This document shows positions 23,797 through 35,959 of a stretch of DNA of 64,000 nt, one piece after another (position 1 is the first letter of the stretch; every line of letters starts with the position of its first letter). The notes under the pieces were generated by a model. The model saw only the letters and a list, made by a program, of their open reading frames with translations. It made no database searches and was not told the origin of the DNA. The translations under genes and the position numbers were made by a program. This DNA is from Ailanthus altissimus (taxonomy: Eukaryota > Streptophyta > Magnoliopsida > Sapindales > Simaroubaceae), in contig OX327697.1 of the NCBI GenBank assembly GCA_946807835.1, positions 11,777,001 to 11,841,000 of the forward strand, read 5' to 3'.

Positions 23797-25265
23797 TATT
23801 AAGTGCCCAATAGGTCTATGCATATGAATGTGTTCATTGAATTTGAACTTGTATGTCAGACATATAATGCTTAGTGAAATAAAATATAATTTTCTATTTT
23901 ATAAACACACACTGAATTTACGTCTATTATAGTAATTGAATTTAGAAACATATCCCTAAAGACGTTTGGTGTAGAAATCGATTCTAGAACTCACATTGAA
24001 GTGTAATCATTCACAATTCTAGTCCGCAACATCCGATAGGATTATGAATTTAGAATGGTAGCTTCTAATTTCAGCAGAATCAAATTCGTGGAACACTTGC
24101 TCTCAATCTCTCTTAATTTACTAAAATGTGAAAAAAAGGACTTGAAAACATTTTCAAACTTTTGTTTATATATAGCCAAATAGAACATCTTTTCAACATT
24201 TATAGTGTTTCTTACACTTAACCAATGAATGCTTAACACTTGTCCTTCATGCATCCCAAGTATGAAAACAAGTGTCCCATTTCACTTGCCACTTGTCATC
24301 CATTAAAATCATGCATGTGTCATGTGTCACACATATGGTCGTGCATTATGTGACTTATCACATTTCCATTATTTAACTACTTTAACTAATAAAATATATA
24401 TTTAATACTTAAACCTTGACAAGTGTGCTTCTTGAGAGATCCTGAAACAAATTCTTCCTTATAAATTTTTTTTTCGAATTGAACTGTTTGACCCAGTCCG
24501 CTACCCTTGTACTTAATATATATACTTCATATTGTGAAACTCCCTAAGTCTACACCTGTTTATCTTACAAAACTCTTCTGTAAGTTCGTGAATGATGCCC
24601 TCCATACACATTACAGATTTTACATAATGACGTATTGAACCATACAAGTTGAGGTTAATCATATACGTATAATTCTTCAGTCACTTATATTTTGAAAGAG
24701 CAGAGATATAGTTCATCACCATCAAATCTCTATATGCTTGACTGTGAACCTATCTCCAAATTTATATTTTTGTAAATAATATTCATAAGTCTTTGCGATA
24801 TTGTTTAACCCTACAAAAACTCTTTTTTAGAGTTTCTGTTTGTGGCTATAAGACTTCTTAAAATACAATCTCGGAGTATCAAGATATACAAATCACCCAT
24901 ATGAGCTGACAAATTCTATATCTATGCACACCGGACTTCATAAGTATCAAACCATACCCAAAAATACCCAGTGGTTAGACTATGAAAGGTCTTTGAAATG
25001 CCTGGAATCAAAACATGGTGAATTACTCACAAGCCCACTATGGCGATCAGGTCACAAGACCATGAATACTACTTAACTTAAGAAAACCATCTATTGAAAA
25101 CTCTATGAAATGTCTATTGGTGGTCTTCGTGAGTATGTTTAATACCCAGTCCTCACTGAATACCTGCATGCCTATACAAGCTTCTGCTAAGTCTACGATC
25201 TGTGAAAACTAACAATTTGAACAATCTAGATATAGACATACGCTGATTTGAAAGGTATACCAATG
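23797..25265 (-). repeat. 5' LTR of copia C, truncated
   Basis: The left edge TATTAAGTGCC adjoins the primer site. The body aligns with 11530-12650, 17089-17400, 58990-59760 and 62460-63260. It stops after ATACCAATGCTCTTAGG, roughly 450 bases before the LTR edge expected from other copies. The junction with gypsy sequence at 25266 is therefore a deletion or later insertion point. Confidence 0.7.
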
Positions 25266-26958
25266 CTCTTAGGCATAGATTGAAGTTTCATAGGTGCAAT
25301 ACTACCAACATACATTTTGATCCTCCATAAGTCAAGGAAGATGTCAAATCGATGATATTAAATCAAGTGCTTCTTGAGAGGCAACCCAAGTGAATTTTTA
25401 TTTTTATGTTGTTTATTTTTATTTTACTTTATTTTCTTTGTTGTTAGTATTAAAGCAGTAAGTTAGCATTTAAGAAGAACCACAAGAATTTGCAGCATTA
25501 GAAGATAAAAAAATTCAATACTGTCACATCAAAATACAAACGCATCAATGCCAAACCTTTATTTATTAGGGAAGTTTCTTACTCTCATTTTTATTTTCGC
25601 CAATGAAGACAATGTCAAATTTCAGTTTGAGGAGGAAACATCTTGTATCTATTTTTTGCTGAATAAATTTCTTATTATCTTCTGTGTAATTTCTTATAAG
25701 TTATTAGTTTTAGGTTGATATGATGATCATTAGTCCATAATAATAAATGAAATATCGGCTGAATTTATTTTTTTGTAAGTCTCTATAAGATAATTCTTAT
25801 ACCAAAACTTAGAACTGATTTTGACCTTGTTTTTTATCACCAATTCTTGAGCTTATAGAAATGAAACTTGTATAGTTAAATTATTACTTAGAGATTCTCA
25901 TGCTTAAGAAGTACCCTCAAGTCTCGAGGACTAACACTCTAGAGCTTACTTGATTACTGCTTGAGACAAAATCCTAGGAGACACTTTAATAGAAAAATGA
26001 AATTAGGTCATCTTTGGACTGCTTAAGTCTTTCAAGCCTACCTTAGATATATATTTATCCCTAGTTACCCCTTTTTGAGCCTAAATACCCAATTTATTTT
26101 TTAATTAACCACGTTACAAGACTAAAACTTAAAGATTATTTTTTTTCAAAATTACCCGTAGTACCTAAACCTTAAATTTACTTGGAAATATTCTTAAAAG
26201 AAAAAAGGTTGTGGTTGTATGAAAAAATGGTACAAGAGTGAAAAAGTAATTAAATCTAGGTGGTATTTATCAATTTAAGTTTGGAGTATTTAAAAAATAA
26301 AATAAAATAAAAAGAAAGAATTATTTAAATTCTTTATACCCCTAGCTTAAGAAAAAACAATTCTTTAAAAATTGTGATTACAAGAAAGATGGAAAGACAA
26401 TAAGTTTAGGGGAAGAGATCAAGAGGTTTTTAAGTAAAGTCTAAGTGTTCATGGTGTTACTTGAATGTCATATATTTATTCTTATATCCCACATTGACCA
26501 TAGACTCCCATTACAAGTTAATTAAAGTTTAAAATAGATCTTTGGACAAGTGTCCTTCTATAATAGTGGAGAGTGGTATAAAAAGTAAGCCTATGACAAT
26601 GTTATTATAAATTAAAATATGCTGAGACATCATCTTTCTGTACCATCTTAAAGTAATTTAGTAAATTTAGATATCATTTGACTATTTACTTACTTGCTTA
26701 TTGCACACATACACAAAGTGTACAAGGAAGAATGAAGAATTTAATAAATGGTATTATAAGTTATTAAGAGTTGTTTATTAAATTTTGAAAAGATTTCAAC
26801 AGTCTTTGAGACAATTATTATGAACATCTAATCAACCTAGCATGCTATATTTTTGTATTTGAGTCTTTATTTTATTGTAAAGTATAATTTTTTTATTTTC
26901 TCTTTTTAATTTTTATTCATTGCTTGAGGACGAATAATTCTCTAAGTTTGAGAAAATT
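25266..26958 (+). other. 3' untranslated region of gypsy element 2
   Basis: Non-coding remains of a gypsy element related to element 1. It has the AGTGCTTCTTGAGAGGCAAC block at 25365-25384, the GAAGACAATGTC then AGTTTGAGGAGG block near 25605-25645, an A-rich stretch with AATAAGTTTAGGGGAAGAG near 26400, and TCTAAGTTTGAGAAAATT as polypurine tract right before the LTR. All coding sequence is missing; the left edge abuts the truncated copia C LTR. Confidence 0.6.
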
Positions 26959-28430
26959 TGATAAGGATATAATTGTCATAAATTTTATCCTCATTTTATT
27001 AGGGATTGTCTATTTTTATAAGATTAAATAGCTATCTATGTGCTTAAATGTTTATTTTGTAGGGATTGGACTTAAAAGGTAAAAACTGAAGAAATTGGAG
27101 TAAAACTGCAAGATTTGGAACAACAGCAAAAACATAGACCAAAATGCAAAGAATTCAAAGTTGTTGATCAATTGCCCTAGCGGTGAAGTACCTGTCACCC
27201 AGTGGCAATTCCCAAGCCCAACACGCTATAAAGAAAGTAGGTATCACCCTAGCAAGCTGAGTACTAAAAAAGCCCTAATTTAGTTGCAAAATTGCCGCGA
27301 CAATAAAGAGGTAGCACTACTGTGATGGAATAAAATGCATTGGCACTGTAGTGGTGGATAATTTCTACCCCAGCGGTGCAAATTTTCCTGAAATGAGAAG
27401 AAATATAACTCCAAGACTTGAATCAATCTCTATATAAAGGCCACTTATCCTAGTCTCTAAAAAGGAAAAGGAGACAACTTAAGGCTCTTTAGAGCCAATA
27501 GAGTAATTAGACTATAATTAGAACAATTTAGAGAGAAAATATCAAGAGAAGTAATAAATTATTAGCGAATGTTTGGCATATCAACCAACTAAAAATTGAC
27601 GTCTATATTGGTTTGCTTTTGGTTATATCATGTTTATTTTATTTTTCAGCCATAATTCTTTTGTGATCATGAACTAAATTTCTTTTCTAGGGTTATTACT
27701 TGAACTCAATATGTGTGCTTAATTGTTAAATCTTTTTAATATATATTTGAACTCAATTCTCTATTATTCAAATTATTTATTCTTAATGCTCCATTATATA
27801 TAATCAATATTGTGATTGAATTGGGAATACTTTAATAAGCTAGAGAGAGGCATCATTGTATTTAGACCTTGATAATTTGATGTATGATTGTTGAGAATTT
27901 CACAAGTTCTAATTTAGGATAGAAATATACCTAATTGTCATTTATGGCTAATAAGATTTATTTTGAATGAATTTTGATTCATTGCAATTACTATAGAGAT
28001 ATAGATATTTAGTGAATTGAGATATACTTACCTGATCTTGAGAAAAGCTTATGAATACATTAGTGTCTTAACTAATAATAAGAATTGAATGGTTTAATAT
28101 TAAAAGAGTAGAGTATTTAGAAAAGCATATTGAAGGATAATTATAATCCTAGATTTTCTCTGAATAGTTATAAAATAGGTTTTCTCTATCTTGTGATCTT
28201 TAAAATTTACTTAATTGTGATATTTTAGTTTATTTGCATTCATACATTTAGGTTTATTTTAATTTTATTAACGTATTAATTTTTTGGATAAAAAAAGAAG
28301 ACTAATTTTAGTACTTAATTAAAAATATATAATTCCCTGTGGGTTTGACATTTGACTTTATAGTCCCTTTATTACTTGTTACGATAGCGTATACTTTTGT
28401 TTAATTTTATGCTTTAGAAACAATACAACA
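26959..28430 (+). repeat. 3' LTR of gypsy element 2
   Basis: Starts TGATAAGG and ends AATACAACA, 1472 bases. It is the same family, opposite orientation, as the two solo LTRs at 36898-39629: shared TTACTTGAACTCAATATGTG and ACGATAGCGTATAC segments. CTCTATATAAAGGCC near 27430 is a good TATA-box candidate. A cluster of AGCGGTG/CAGTGGC words lies at 27175-27380. Confidence 0.7.
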
Positions 28431-29136
28431 AACCTTATAAAGAAATGTGAAACCTAACACTTAATAAGGTGTTTTTTTGCCAAGAATTGTTCTAATTCAG
28501 ATTCACAAAATAAACAAAGATAAGGACCTTGACTCGTTATCTATAAAGAGATAAGAACTAAAGGTATAAGAAATTAAGATAGATGCCACACTTAAGATAG
28601 ATGAGAAAGATTGTGAGTGATAAGTTAATAATGAATGCTAAAAGAAAAAATCTTGATAAGTTCTAAAAAAATTTTTAAAGAACCAAGAGAAAACTCTCAA
28701 TAATATTATTGTCATAAAACTCATAATTCTCCATAGGGTTACAGCACTTATATAGCCAAAATCTCCAAGTAACTAAGAGGAATATAAATCAAATCATAGG
28801 TATAGTAAGAATTCGATTACAAAAAGAGGAAATAACTAACAAGCATATTAAGGAAACAAAATATTATTGTATCCTTGTTTCTAAATATAACCTAAAATAA
28901 TAAGAAAATAAAAAAAATAATGATCTAATAAAGCCGCGTAAAAAGTAATGCGTGAATAGTGTCAGGCTGACTTAAGTATAGGCTCTACTAAAAGATCTAA
29001 AAAATTAGGAAACAAGATATAGGGCAGAATTGCGTGCCATTATTTCCCATTATGTGCCTAATTTCTTTTCTAAATTGATTATACACTAGATCTTCCTTCT
29101 TAAATTGATAATTTCTTATTTAGTTCTTTATATAAA
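28431..29136 (-). repeat. Probable gypsy LTR or 3' region (minus strand)
   Basis: Read on the minus strand it contains GGCTATATAAGTGCTGTAAC near 28760-28740, a convincing TATA region followed by a transcript start zone. It lies downstream, in that orientation, of the Pol/Gag tail at 29137-29322. Edges are not defined. Confidence 0.35.
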
Positions 29137-29322
29137 TCACTCCAGATTACTTAAAGAAACTTGAATGACATTGACAAAGCATATATCATCTTGAACACTC
29201 AATTTAGGCAATTTGTTGTCTTGAACGGAGCATGAATTTGAGATATGCTCAATTTGCCTATTTAATGCTTCGTTCATTTTCTTCATTCTTGCTCTTGTCA
29301 TTAAAATCCCATAGATGCTCAA
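29137..29322 (-). pseudogene. Gypsy polyprotein tail fragment
   Basis: A 61-codon frame reads GILMTRARMKKMNEALNRQI then EHISNSC. The G-P-M-T-R-A-R-A-K-x-x-x-E-A-L motif is a common plant gypsy polyprotein segment. Nothing upstream on the same strand is recognisable, so it is an isolated remnant. I am not sure whether it belongs to the Gag or the Pol end. Confidence 0.5.
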
Positions 29323-30314
29323 CAGATCTTGTGACGTTTTGGCAATCCAAGTCGCATCAGATTTAATACTAAATTAATGTATAAAAGGTTGACACAAGTT
29401 GTAACTAATATTTGTTGACTCACTTTTTACTTTTATAAATTTAGTTAGAAGTATAGAATACATATAGTATTTGGTGTGATATATTAAGCAACTGCATTGG
29501 TTGCAAATCTTTGTTTTATAATAAAACCTAGCATGTTGAAATGAATGATCATTTAGTTTTAGACAAGATGCTCAATAATGATTTCGATATTTGATGTGTT
29601 CTTATAGAGACTTGAATTGCAAACATTTTCACTAAGCCTCTTCTGCTTACTAAGCCAATGCTTCAGCTCGTAAGCCCAATGTCAACACTCAATAGTTGAG
29701 CTAAAGAGAAGATGAAAGCATAATAGGTAACACTCGTCATGCCAGGTCAACTGTTGATGTGTCTGAAAAGTCAAAGGAATCCAACGTGGCAACAAATGGT
29801 TAATATTACTCAAAGTTGTTATGAGTGTGTTAACTGGTGTCTATATTTCCCACCAAATATAACTTATTTGTTGCTCTCTTTCTCGATTCGATTAATAAAA
29901 TATGTCTATAAATATCAATGTAATTGATTTATTTCTTAACTAAAATATATAATAAAAGTTCTAGCGAATTCTTTTAAACTTTATTTTTCATTTTATCTTT
30001 AAATTTTTATTTAGACACTTTTCTGAAAAGTTTTCATTTTCTAAAACTTTATTTTAATTTAGAAAAGACAACTTTCTAAGTTAAACCGAGTTAAGGGATT
30101 TATATGATAATTTTGTAAACTTGATGGATCTAGTATCATATTTTAACAATTTGTAGTGTTTGTTTTTTACTTTAGTGAAACAAGAAGGACTAGGATGTAA
30201 TTATCCATCACATAAAATTAATAATAAAGGTAACATAACATAAAATATTTTTAAAAATTATCTAAAATCCAATTTAGACATTGATTTGAAAACTCTTTCC
30301 TTGCATACATTTCA
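29323..30314. other. Unassigned AT-rich stretch
   Basis: No gene, repeat pair or RNA gene recognised. Short open frames here have no familiar motif. Confidence 0.3.
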
Positions 30315-30987
30315 TGTAAACTTCAAGTTTAAGTATATGCATGAATTCATATAGGTCATAAATCGAGATCTTGAACAATATAATTCTTACAAATTTATTT
30401 TGAGAAACATACTTGGTGCGAAAGAATTGGCCATCTTTATAAATTGATTTCTCTCCCCTCACCCTTTATCCACTTGCTAATCCATAATACTCTTAATGTA
30501 AATTACTTTATATGGAATGATATATAATTTTAGAAGAAACTTCAATGATTCATATTAAGTTATCAATTCCTTGCAAAAGTTATCCTTATATAGACTACAA
30601 ATAAAAATGAGTACTCATTAATAGAAATAGCTCTTAAGCTTTCTAAAAGTATTAATGGAAGTGCCTTTTGAGCTTTTCAAAACATCAATGGAAGTGCCCT
30701 TTAAGTTTCTCAATAGCATTAATGAAAGTACCTATTAAACTTCCTATACTCTTTGATCTTCTCATTTATTGTCTCATTAATATCTCATTAGTTATTATGA
30801 GATAATATAACTTTACAACTACTTAATTACTTTAATAGGTAAGGAGAGAACCAATTTATATATCAAGTAGACATTAATTTTGTACGTCCATCAAGTAATC
30901 AAATGACTAGGTGAGATCTACTTTCATCATTAAATTTTAGTATTCTTTATTTATCTGATTATTAGGCCATAATTAGAACATAATCTA
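30315..30987 (-). repeat. 3' LTR of copia B
   Basis: Begins TGTAAAC at the plus-strand left edge and is followed at 30988-30996 by CTCCCACTT, the polypurine tract AAGTGGGAG on the minus strand. Aligns with 49091-49758. The first bases of the LTR next to the tract are lost. Confidence 0.75.
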
Positions 30988-30996
30988 CTCCCACTT

Positions 30997-31380
30997 AGCT
31001 TGATAATCATATAATACTAAAATTAATAGTAAACATAATGCATGCAAAAACAAATTTCCATAATATTCAACTTGCATCTCAGTATTATAAATTGCTAAAT
31101 ATGGGTTATGGTGGTTATATATTATTTTATATAATATACTTCCTTCCATATACTATAATATTTATAACTTATAAAACTTTGGTCTTTAATAATATATAAA
31201 AATAATTTCGCAATGATTCTCATAAGGTCTCGTAAGTACTTTTCTGTTAAAATCTTAAAATATTATGTATATACCAACATGATAAATAGAAAATTCATTA
31301 AAGTATGTCAGAAACACATTAATGATATTAGAGTGTCTTAATCATCATCATAAAACATCATTAATACAACCAAAACCTAT
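30997..31380 (-). other. 3' non-coding part of copia B
   Basis: AT-rich, between the Pol end and the polypurine tract. The RNase H tail probably ends near 31400-31500. Nothing else seen. Confidence 0.4.
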
Positions 31381-32700
31381 CTATATACATGTTCTTTTAA
31401 TGTCTTTAGTTGTAACCCTTTAGTTGAAGGATTTGTAATCATGAGATCAGTTTGAATATGCTTAATTGACACTCTTTGTTTCTGTACTTCCTCCTTAATG
31501 GCAAAATACTTTAGTCTATATGTTTAGCACCTTTAGAGTATTTGTCTTTTTTGGAGAAAAAATATCGCTGCAAAATTATCACAATAAATTTTCAGCAGCT
31601 TGGTAATAGTTTCAACAACCCCAAGTCTTGAAATAAAATTCCATAGCCATAATGCATGTATTATGCCTTCAAAACATATCACAAATTCAGCCTTTATAGT
31701 GGATGATGCGATGATAGATTGTTTACCACTTTTCCATTATATTTCTCCTTCTAAAAAAAGAAACAAATAGCCAAACCTAGACTTTCTACTATCAAGACAT
31801 TCAACAAAATCTGAATTCGAGTAACCAATCATTTCCAAATGGTTGGTTCTCCTATAAATTAGCATGTAATTCTTAATGCCTTGTAAGTACCTTAATACTT
31901 TATTTGTAGATTTCTAGTGATTAATTCCTGGATTACTTTGATACCTACCTAACATCCCGACTATGATACTAATATCTGGTCTCATACAAGTTTGCATATA
32001 CATTAAACTACCCATAACAGTAGCATATGGAATGGATTCCATTTCCTTGTGTTCTACTTCTTTCTTTGGGCATTGCGTGAGATTACATTTGTCCCCTTTC
32101 TATAATGGAACACTTTCTACTGAATATTTTTCCATATTAAATCTCTTAAGAATTTTCTCAATATAACCTTTCTAGGATAGACCAAATAATCCTTGTGATT
32201 TGTTATAGAATATTTTGATATCTATCACAAAGGATACTTCTCCTATATATTTCATTTCAATATTCTTAGAGAGAAAATCTTTCATCTCATGTAAAATACC
32301 TAAATCATTAGTAGCAAATAAAATGTCATCAATATATAAGACTAAAAATATAAACTTACTCCCACTGATCTTTTAGTATATACATTGACTAATGGTCTGA
32401 AAACCAAAAGACGTTATCGTATCATTAAACTTAATATACCATTGTCAAAAATCTTTTTGAGTCCATATATTGACTTTTTAAGTTGACACATTAAATGACC
32501 TTTTTTATTTTAAAACCTTTCGGTTGGTCCATATAAACTTCCTCATCAATTTTACTATTAAGAAAGGTTGTTTTCATATTCATTTGGTACAACTCTAAAT
32601 CATATTAAGTGATTAAAACTCTAATTATTCTTAATGAGTCTTTTTTTGAAACGGGTGAAAATATTGCTTTATAATTAATGCCATTTCTTTAACTGTAACC
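31381..32700 (-). pseudogene. Reverse transcriptase and RNase H of copia B
   Basis: The catalytic box reads LYIDDILFATND, with YIDD at 32324-32338 on the minus strand. Downstream are EMKDFLSKNIEMKYIGEVSF, then PYATVMGSLMYMQTCMRPDI with GMLGRYQSNPG (the copia A-V-G-S-L-M-Y block), followed by RNase H elements SNSDFVECLDSRKSRFGYLF, SIIASSTIKAEFV and YCDNFAAI. Stops and frameshifts interrupt it, although long stretches stay readable. The DSD and CDN acidic residues of RNase H are still visible. Confidence 0.8.
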
Positions 32701-33500
32701 CTTGACAATAAGTCTAGCTTTATATTATTCAATGTTGCCTTTTGAGTCACGTTTGGTTTTAAAAACTAATTTACATCCAACTCGTTTAGAATCTTCTGGC
32801 AATACAATGAGATCCTAAACTTTGTTTTGTTCCATGGATTTCAATTCAACTTTCATGGCATCAATCTATTTATCCAACTCAATGCTTTTTATGGCTTGAG
32901 AAAATGAAATAAGATCTTTATTGGTTCCAATATCAAAATTCGATTCTTGTAAATAAACCACATAATCATCCGAAATAGTTACTTTTCTTCTCTTTGAGAT
33001 CTTCTTAATGTCATTCGTTGTGGTTCATTTACATTAAATGGTTGTGAGCTATTTCCTTCATGAAGTTTTTCTATATTTAAATATTGTTCAGAGATGCTGG
33101 AACATTCTGCAACTTTTGAAACAACACTTTGAAGAAGTATGGATAAAGGAATACTTATGGGTAAAGAAATGTTTTCCTTAATATCCATACTTTATCGTTC
33201 ATCATTCCTACTAACTTTACCATTTTTAATAAATTTAACATTACCTATTTTCATAATTCTCGGACTATGGTTAGGATAGGAAAATAAATACTCATTAGAT
33301 TTCTCAGAACTAGTAAAGTAATAAGTAATAGTTCAAGAATCTAATTTCTTTTCATGTGGATTATAAATGTGTGCTTATGCTTGACAACCCCAAACATACA
33401 GGTGTCATAAACTAGGTTTTCTATCAATCTATAATTCAAAAGGAGTTTTTGGAACTGCCTTACTAAGAACCTTGTTCAGCGGATATGCAACAATTTTAAG
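32701..33500 (-). pseudogene. Integrase C-terminus and linker of copia B
   Basis: The 33188-32979 frame contains NVNEPQRMTLRRSQREEK, the linker between integrase and reverse transcriptase in copia Pol (R-R-S-x-R). Further right, up to 33495, degraded frames read LNKVLSKAVPKTPFEL and HLYVWGCQA, the copia integrase C-terminal region. The reading continues on the other side of copia A at 46288, which proves the two halves belonged to one gene. Confidence 0.75.
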
Positions 33501-35944
33501 TGTTTGGATTTGTGCTTACGTGACATCCCATTGATGTATGAATATTTTATTTTATAATATTTATATAGTACGTTTTTATTAAATTTCTAATTTTATTAAT
33601 TAAATGGTACAATGCTTGTTACGCTACACGCATTGTATGATCTGAAGGAGTTCAGATCTGGCCTAAAGGAGTTTAGACCAGCACTAAAGGTTAGCAACGC
33701 TGAGAATTATAATTGCTAATAGTTAGCACTACTAAGAGTTAATAGGTTATAAAAGTTAGCAAAATCTAAGAGTTAGGACCTTATTTGTAATAGGTCATAG
33801 ACTTGAGAGTACATCAGTAATAACATAGTTGTAAGGAGTTGCAATAGGTGCTGAGAAATGTTATTATGCAAGTCTATTCTCAAATTATATGTTCCTGGTC
33901 TTATTCACTGATGCGGGTCTGTCAGTAGAACCCTTTCTAATAGAACCAGTGTATACTATAGCTAGATGGTCTAGATGGTTATTCTTAGCTAACCATGGGC
34001 TTACCGAAAGTTCGTATAATACACAGGTATTCAGTAAGGACTGAATACTGAATAGGCTCATCGAGGACCCCAATAGACATCCAATGAAGCCGTCAATGGT
34101 AAGTCCTCTCGAGTTGAGCAATGTACGTTGTACTTTGACCTGAGTGCCACGGTGGACTTGTGAGTGATTCACCATACTTTGGTTCCACATATGTCAAAGA
34201 CCTTTCATGGTCTGACCGTTATATGTTACTAAGTATGGTCCGATGCTCATAGAGTTTGGTGTTCACAGATATGGAATCCGTCAGATCGTATGGGTAAGTT
34301 ATATATCCGAAAGCTCCAAGACTGTATCTCAGAAAGATTTATGGCCAAAAGCAACAAACTCGAAAAATGAGTTTTCAAGAGGGTCAAATAATATCGCAAA
34401 GGTGTTTGCGTGTATTGTTTATCGAGATACGTGTCTGAAGATAAGTTCATGAATGAGCTCGTGAGGATTTGATGGTGATGATCTATATCCTCACTCCTCC
34501 TGGATATAAATGGCGGAAGGATTATATGTATGTACGATGACCTCAACTTGTATGGTTTACTGCGCTGATTTGTAATATCTGTAACGTGTGTGTGGGGCAT
34601 CGATCCTGGACTCACAAAACAGTTCCGTTTGATAAATTGGGCGTAGACCTAGAGATTCCCGCAATATAAAGTGTACTCATTGTGCATTGGGGCAGCGTAC
34701 AGTATTAAATAGTTTAATCCTATAAATTTCAACAAACCAGACATTTGCTTCAGTTCCCCTCAGGCCGTACACGCGTCAAGACTATCATTGTTAACAATAG
34801 TTGTTGACCGATAAAATGTTGACAGGTGGTGCATTGTAGGCCTATCATTGTTTGTCTTGGAGATTACCAAAATGACTTTACTTGTTAGACAAAAATGACC
34901 TTACTTGTTAGACAAGCAAGATCATTATTTTATTTATTAAATTATTTATTGAACAAAATAATAATAATAATATATGATATTATTAGTTTATGAAAGTCAC
35001 ACAAGTATTGTTTATTATAATTTTACACATGTTTTGTTGTATTTAATATTTATTAAATGAAACAATAAAACATGAATGTATGGGCATATAAGATATGGTG
35101 GGACCAATGTGTGTAAAAGAAGCAAATGAAGAAATTATTTCTTCATTTGCTTTGCCTTTTATGGCAAACACACACACACATACATATTTGTTTTAATTGT
35201 TTAGTGTAAACAAGAGACAAGCATAACTTGTGCCATGTTTGGTAGGACCATTATGTGTAATTCAAGCAAGAGGAAATTGTTTCATCTTTTGCTCACAAAT
35301 TCGGCCACATTCAATCTATGTGTTTTGCAATACATTTGTTTATTATAAATAAATGTTTTACAAGCAAATGTTATACCATGTAGGGGCCTATGCTAGATGT
35401 TTGGAAGGAATGCAAATGAAACAAACAAGATGAGCAAAAATTGCTCTTTTTTTTAGGGTGCGTGTATTCGTCCAAATGAAAGTGAAGAGAGAGAAAAGTG
35501 AGGTGCTTTGGTTGTTGCTAAGTGTTAAAACCCTATCAAGAGTTGAGAGCACAAGAAGTACACTTCTTACATTTATCTTTATCTTGACTAACCATACTAC
35601 AAAGTAAAAACAATGATTCAAGTGTTAAATCCTTTGCTAAAAAAGCTGCTATTTTAGCTTCCCCAAGCCCACTGTGTTGAGGAACTTGAATTGTGAACGA
35701 GTCACTTCATCGTGGTACTCCGATTTGACAAAAGACTAAAGGTTTAGTAAGGTAATAAATTCTCAATTCCTTTGAAATTTACATTTATGAGATACATGTA
35801 GAACTTATTAGGTTTATCATTAGGAAATTAGATTTATGATACTTCTTTGTGTTCTATAATGTATGAGATACGTTAGAAATATATGTTTTAAATAATAGAT
35901 ACAATACCCATATGAATACACCCTCGGTTTAATTAATTCTCACA
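33501..35944 (+). repeat. 5' LTR of copia A
   Basis: TGTTTGGATT to TCTCACA. It contains the family core at about 33880-34720, which recurs in all seven family members in the window. Near the middle of the 3' half, 35120-35152 is a palindrome with 16-base arms and one central base. CA-rich and AT-rich tracts follow. An antisense 101-codon frame at 33885-34190 is preserved in the other LTR. Confidence 0.85.
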
Positions 35945-35947
35945 AAA

Positions 35948-35959
35948 TGGTATCAGAGC
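35948..35959 (+). promoter_or_regulatory. tRNA-Met primer binding site of copia A
   Basis: Perfect TGGTATCAGAGC, three bases after the 5' LTR end, the standard copia site complementary to initiator tRNA-Met. Confidence 0.9.

Larger units (their letters stand above)
11530..25265 (-). mobile_element. Copia element C (minus strand), with nested insertions
   Basis: On the minus strand the order is 5' LTR (25265 down to 23797), Met-tRNA primer site, leader, gag, zinc knuckle, integrase, reverse transcriptase, RNase H, polypurine tract and 3' LTR (17720 down to about 11530). Gag and Pol relics are closely related to copia A (33501-46287). Three later insertions interrupt it: 12651-17088 and, inside that, about 14731-16975, both in the 3' LTR, and 21693-23038 in the leader. 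The 5' LTR is cut at about 25265, where it meets a gypsy 3' region, so the target duplication cannot be tested. Confidence 0.75.

Noticed and set aside
34247..34615. 122-codon minus-strand frame in the LTR core
   Set aside because: Not preserved as the same frame in the second LTR; it overlaps the core antisense to the element.
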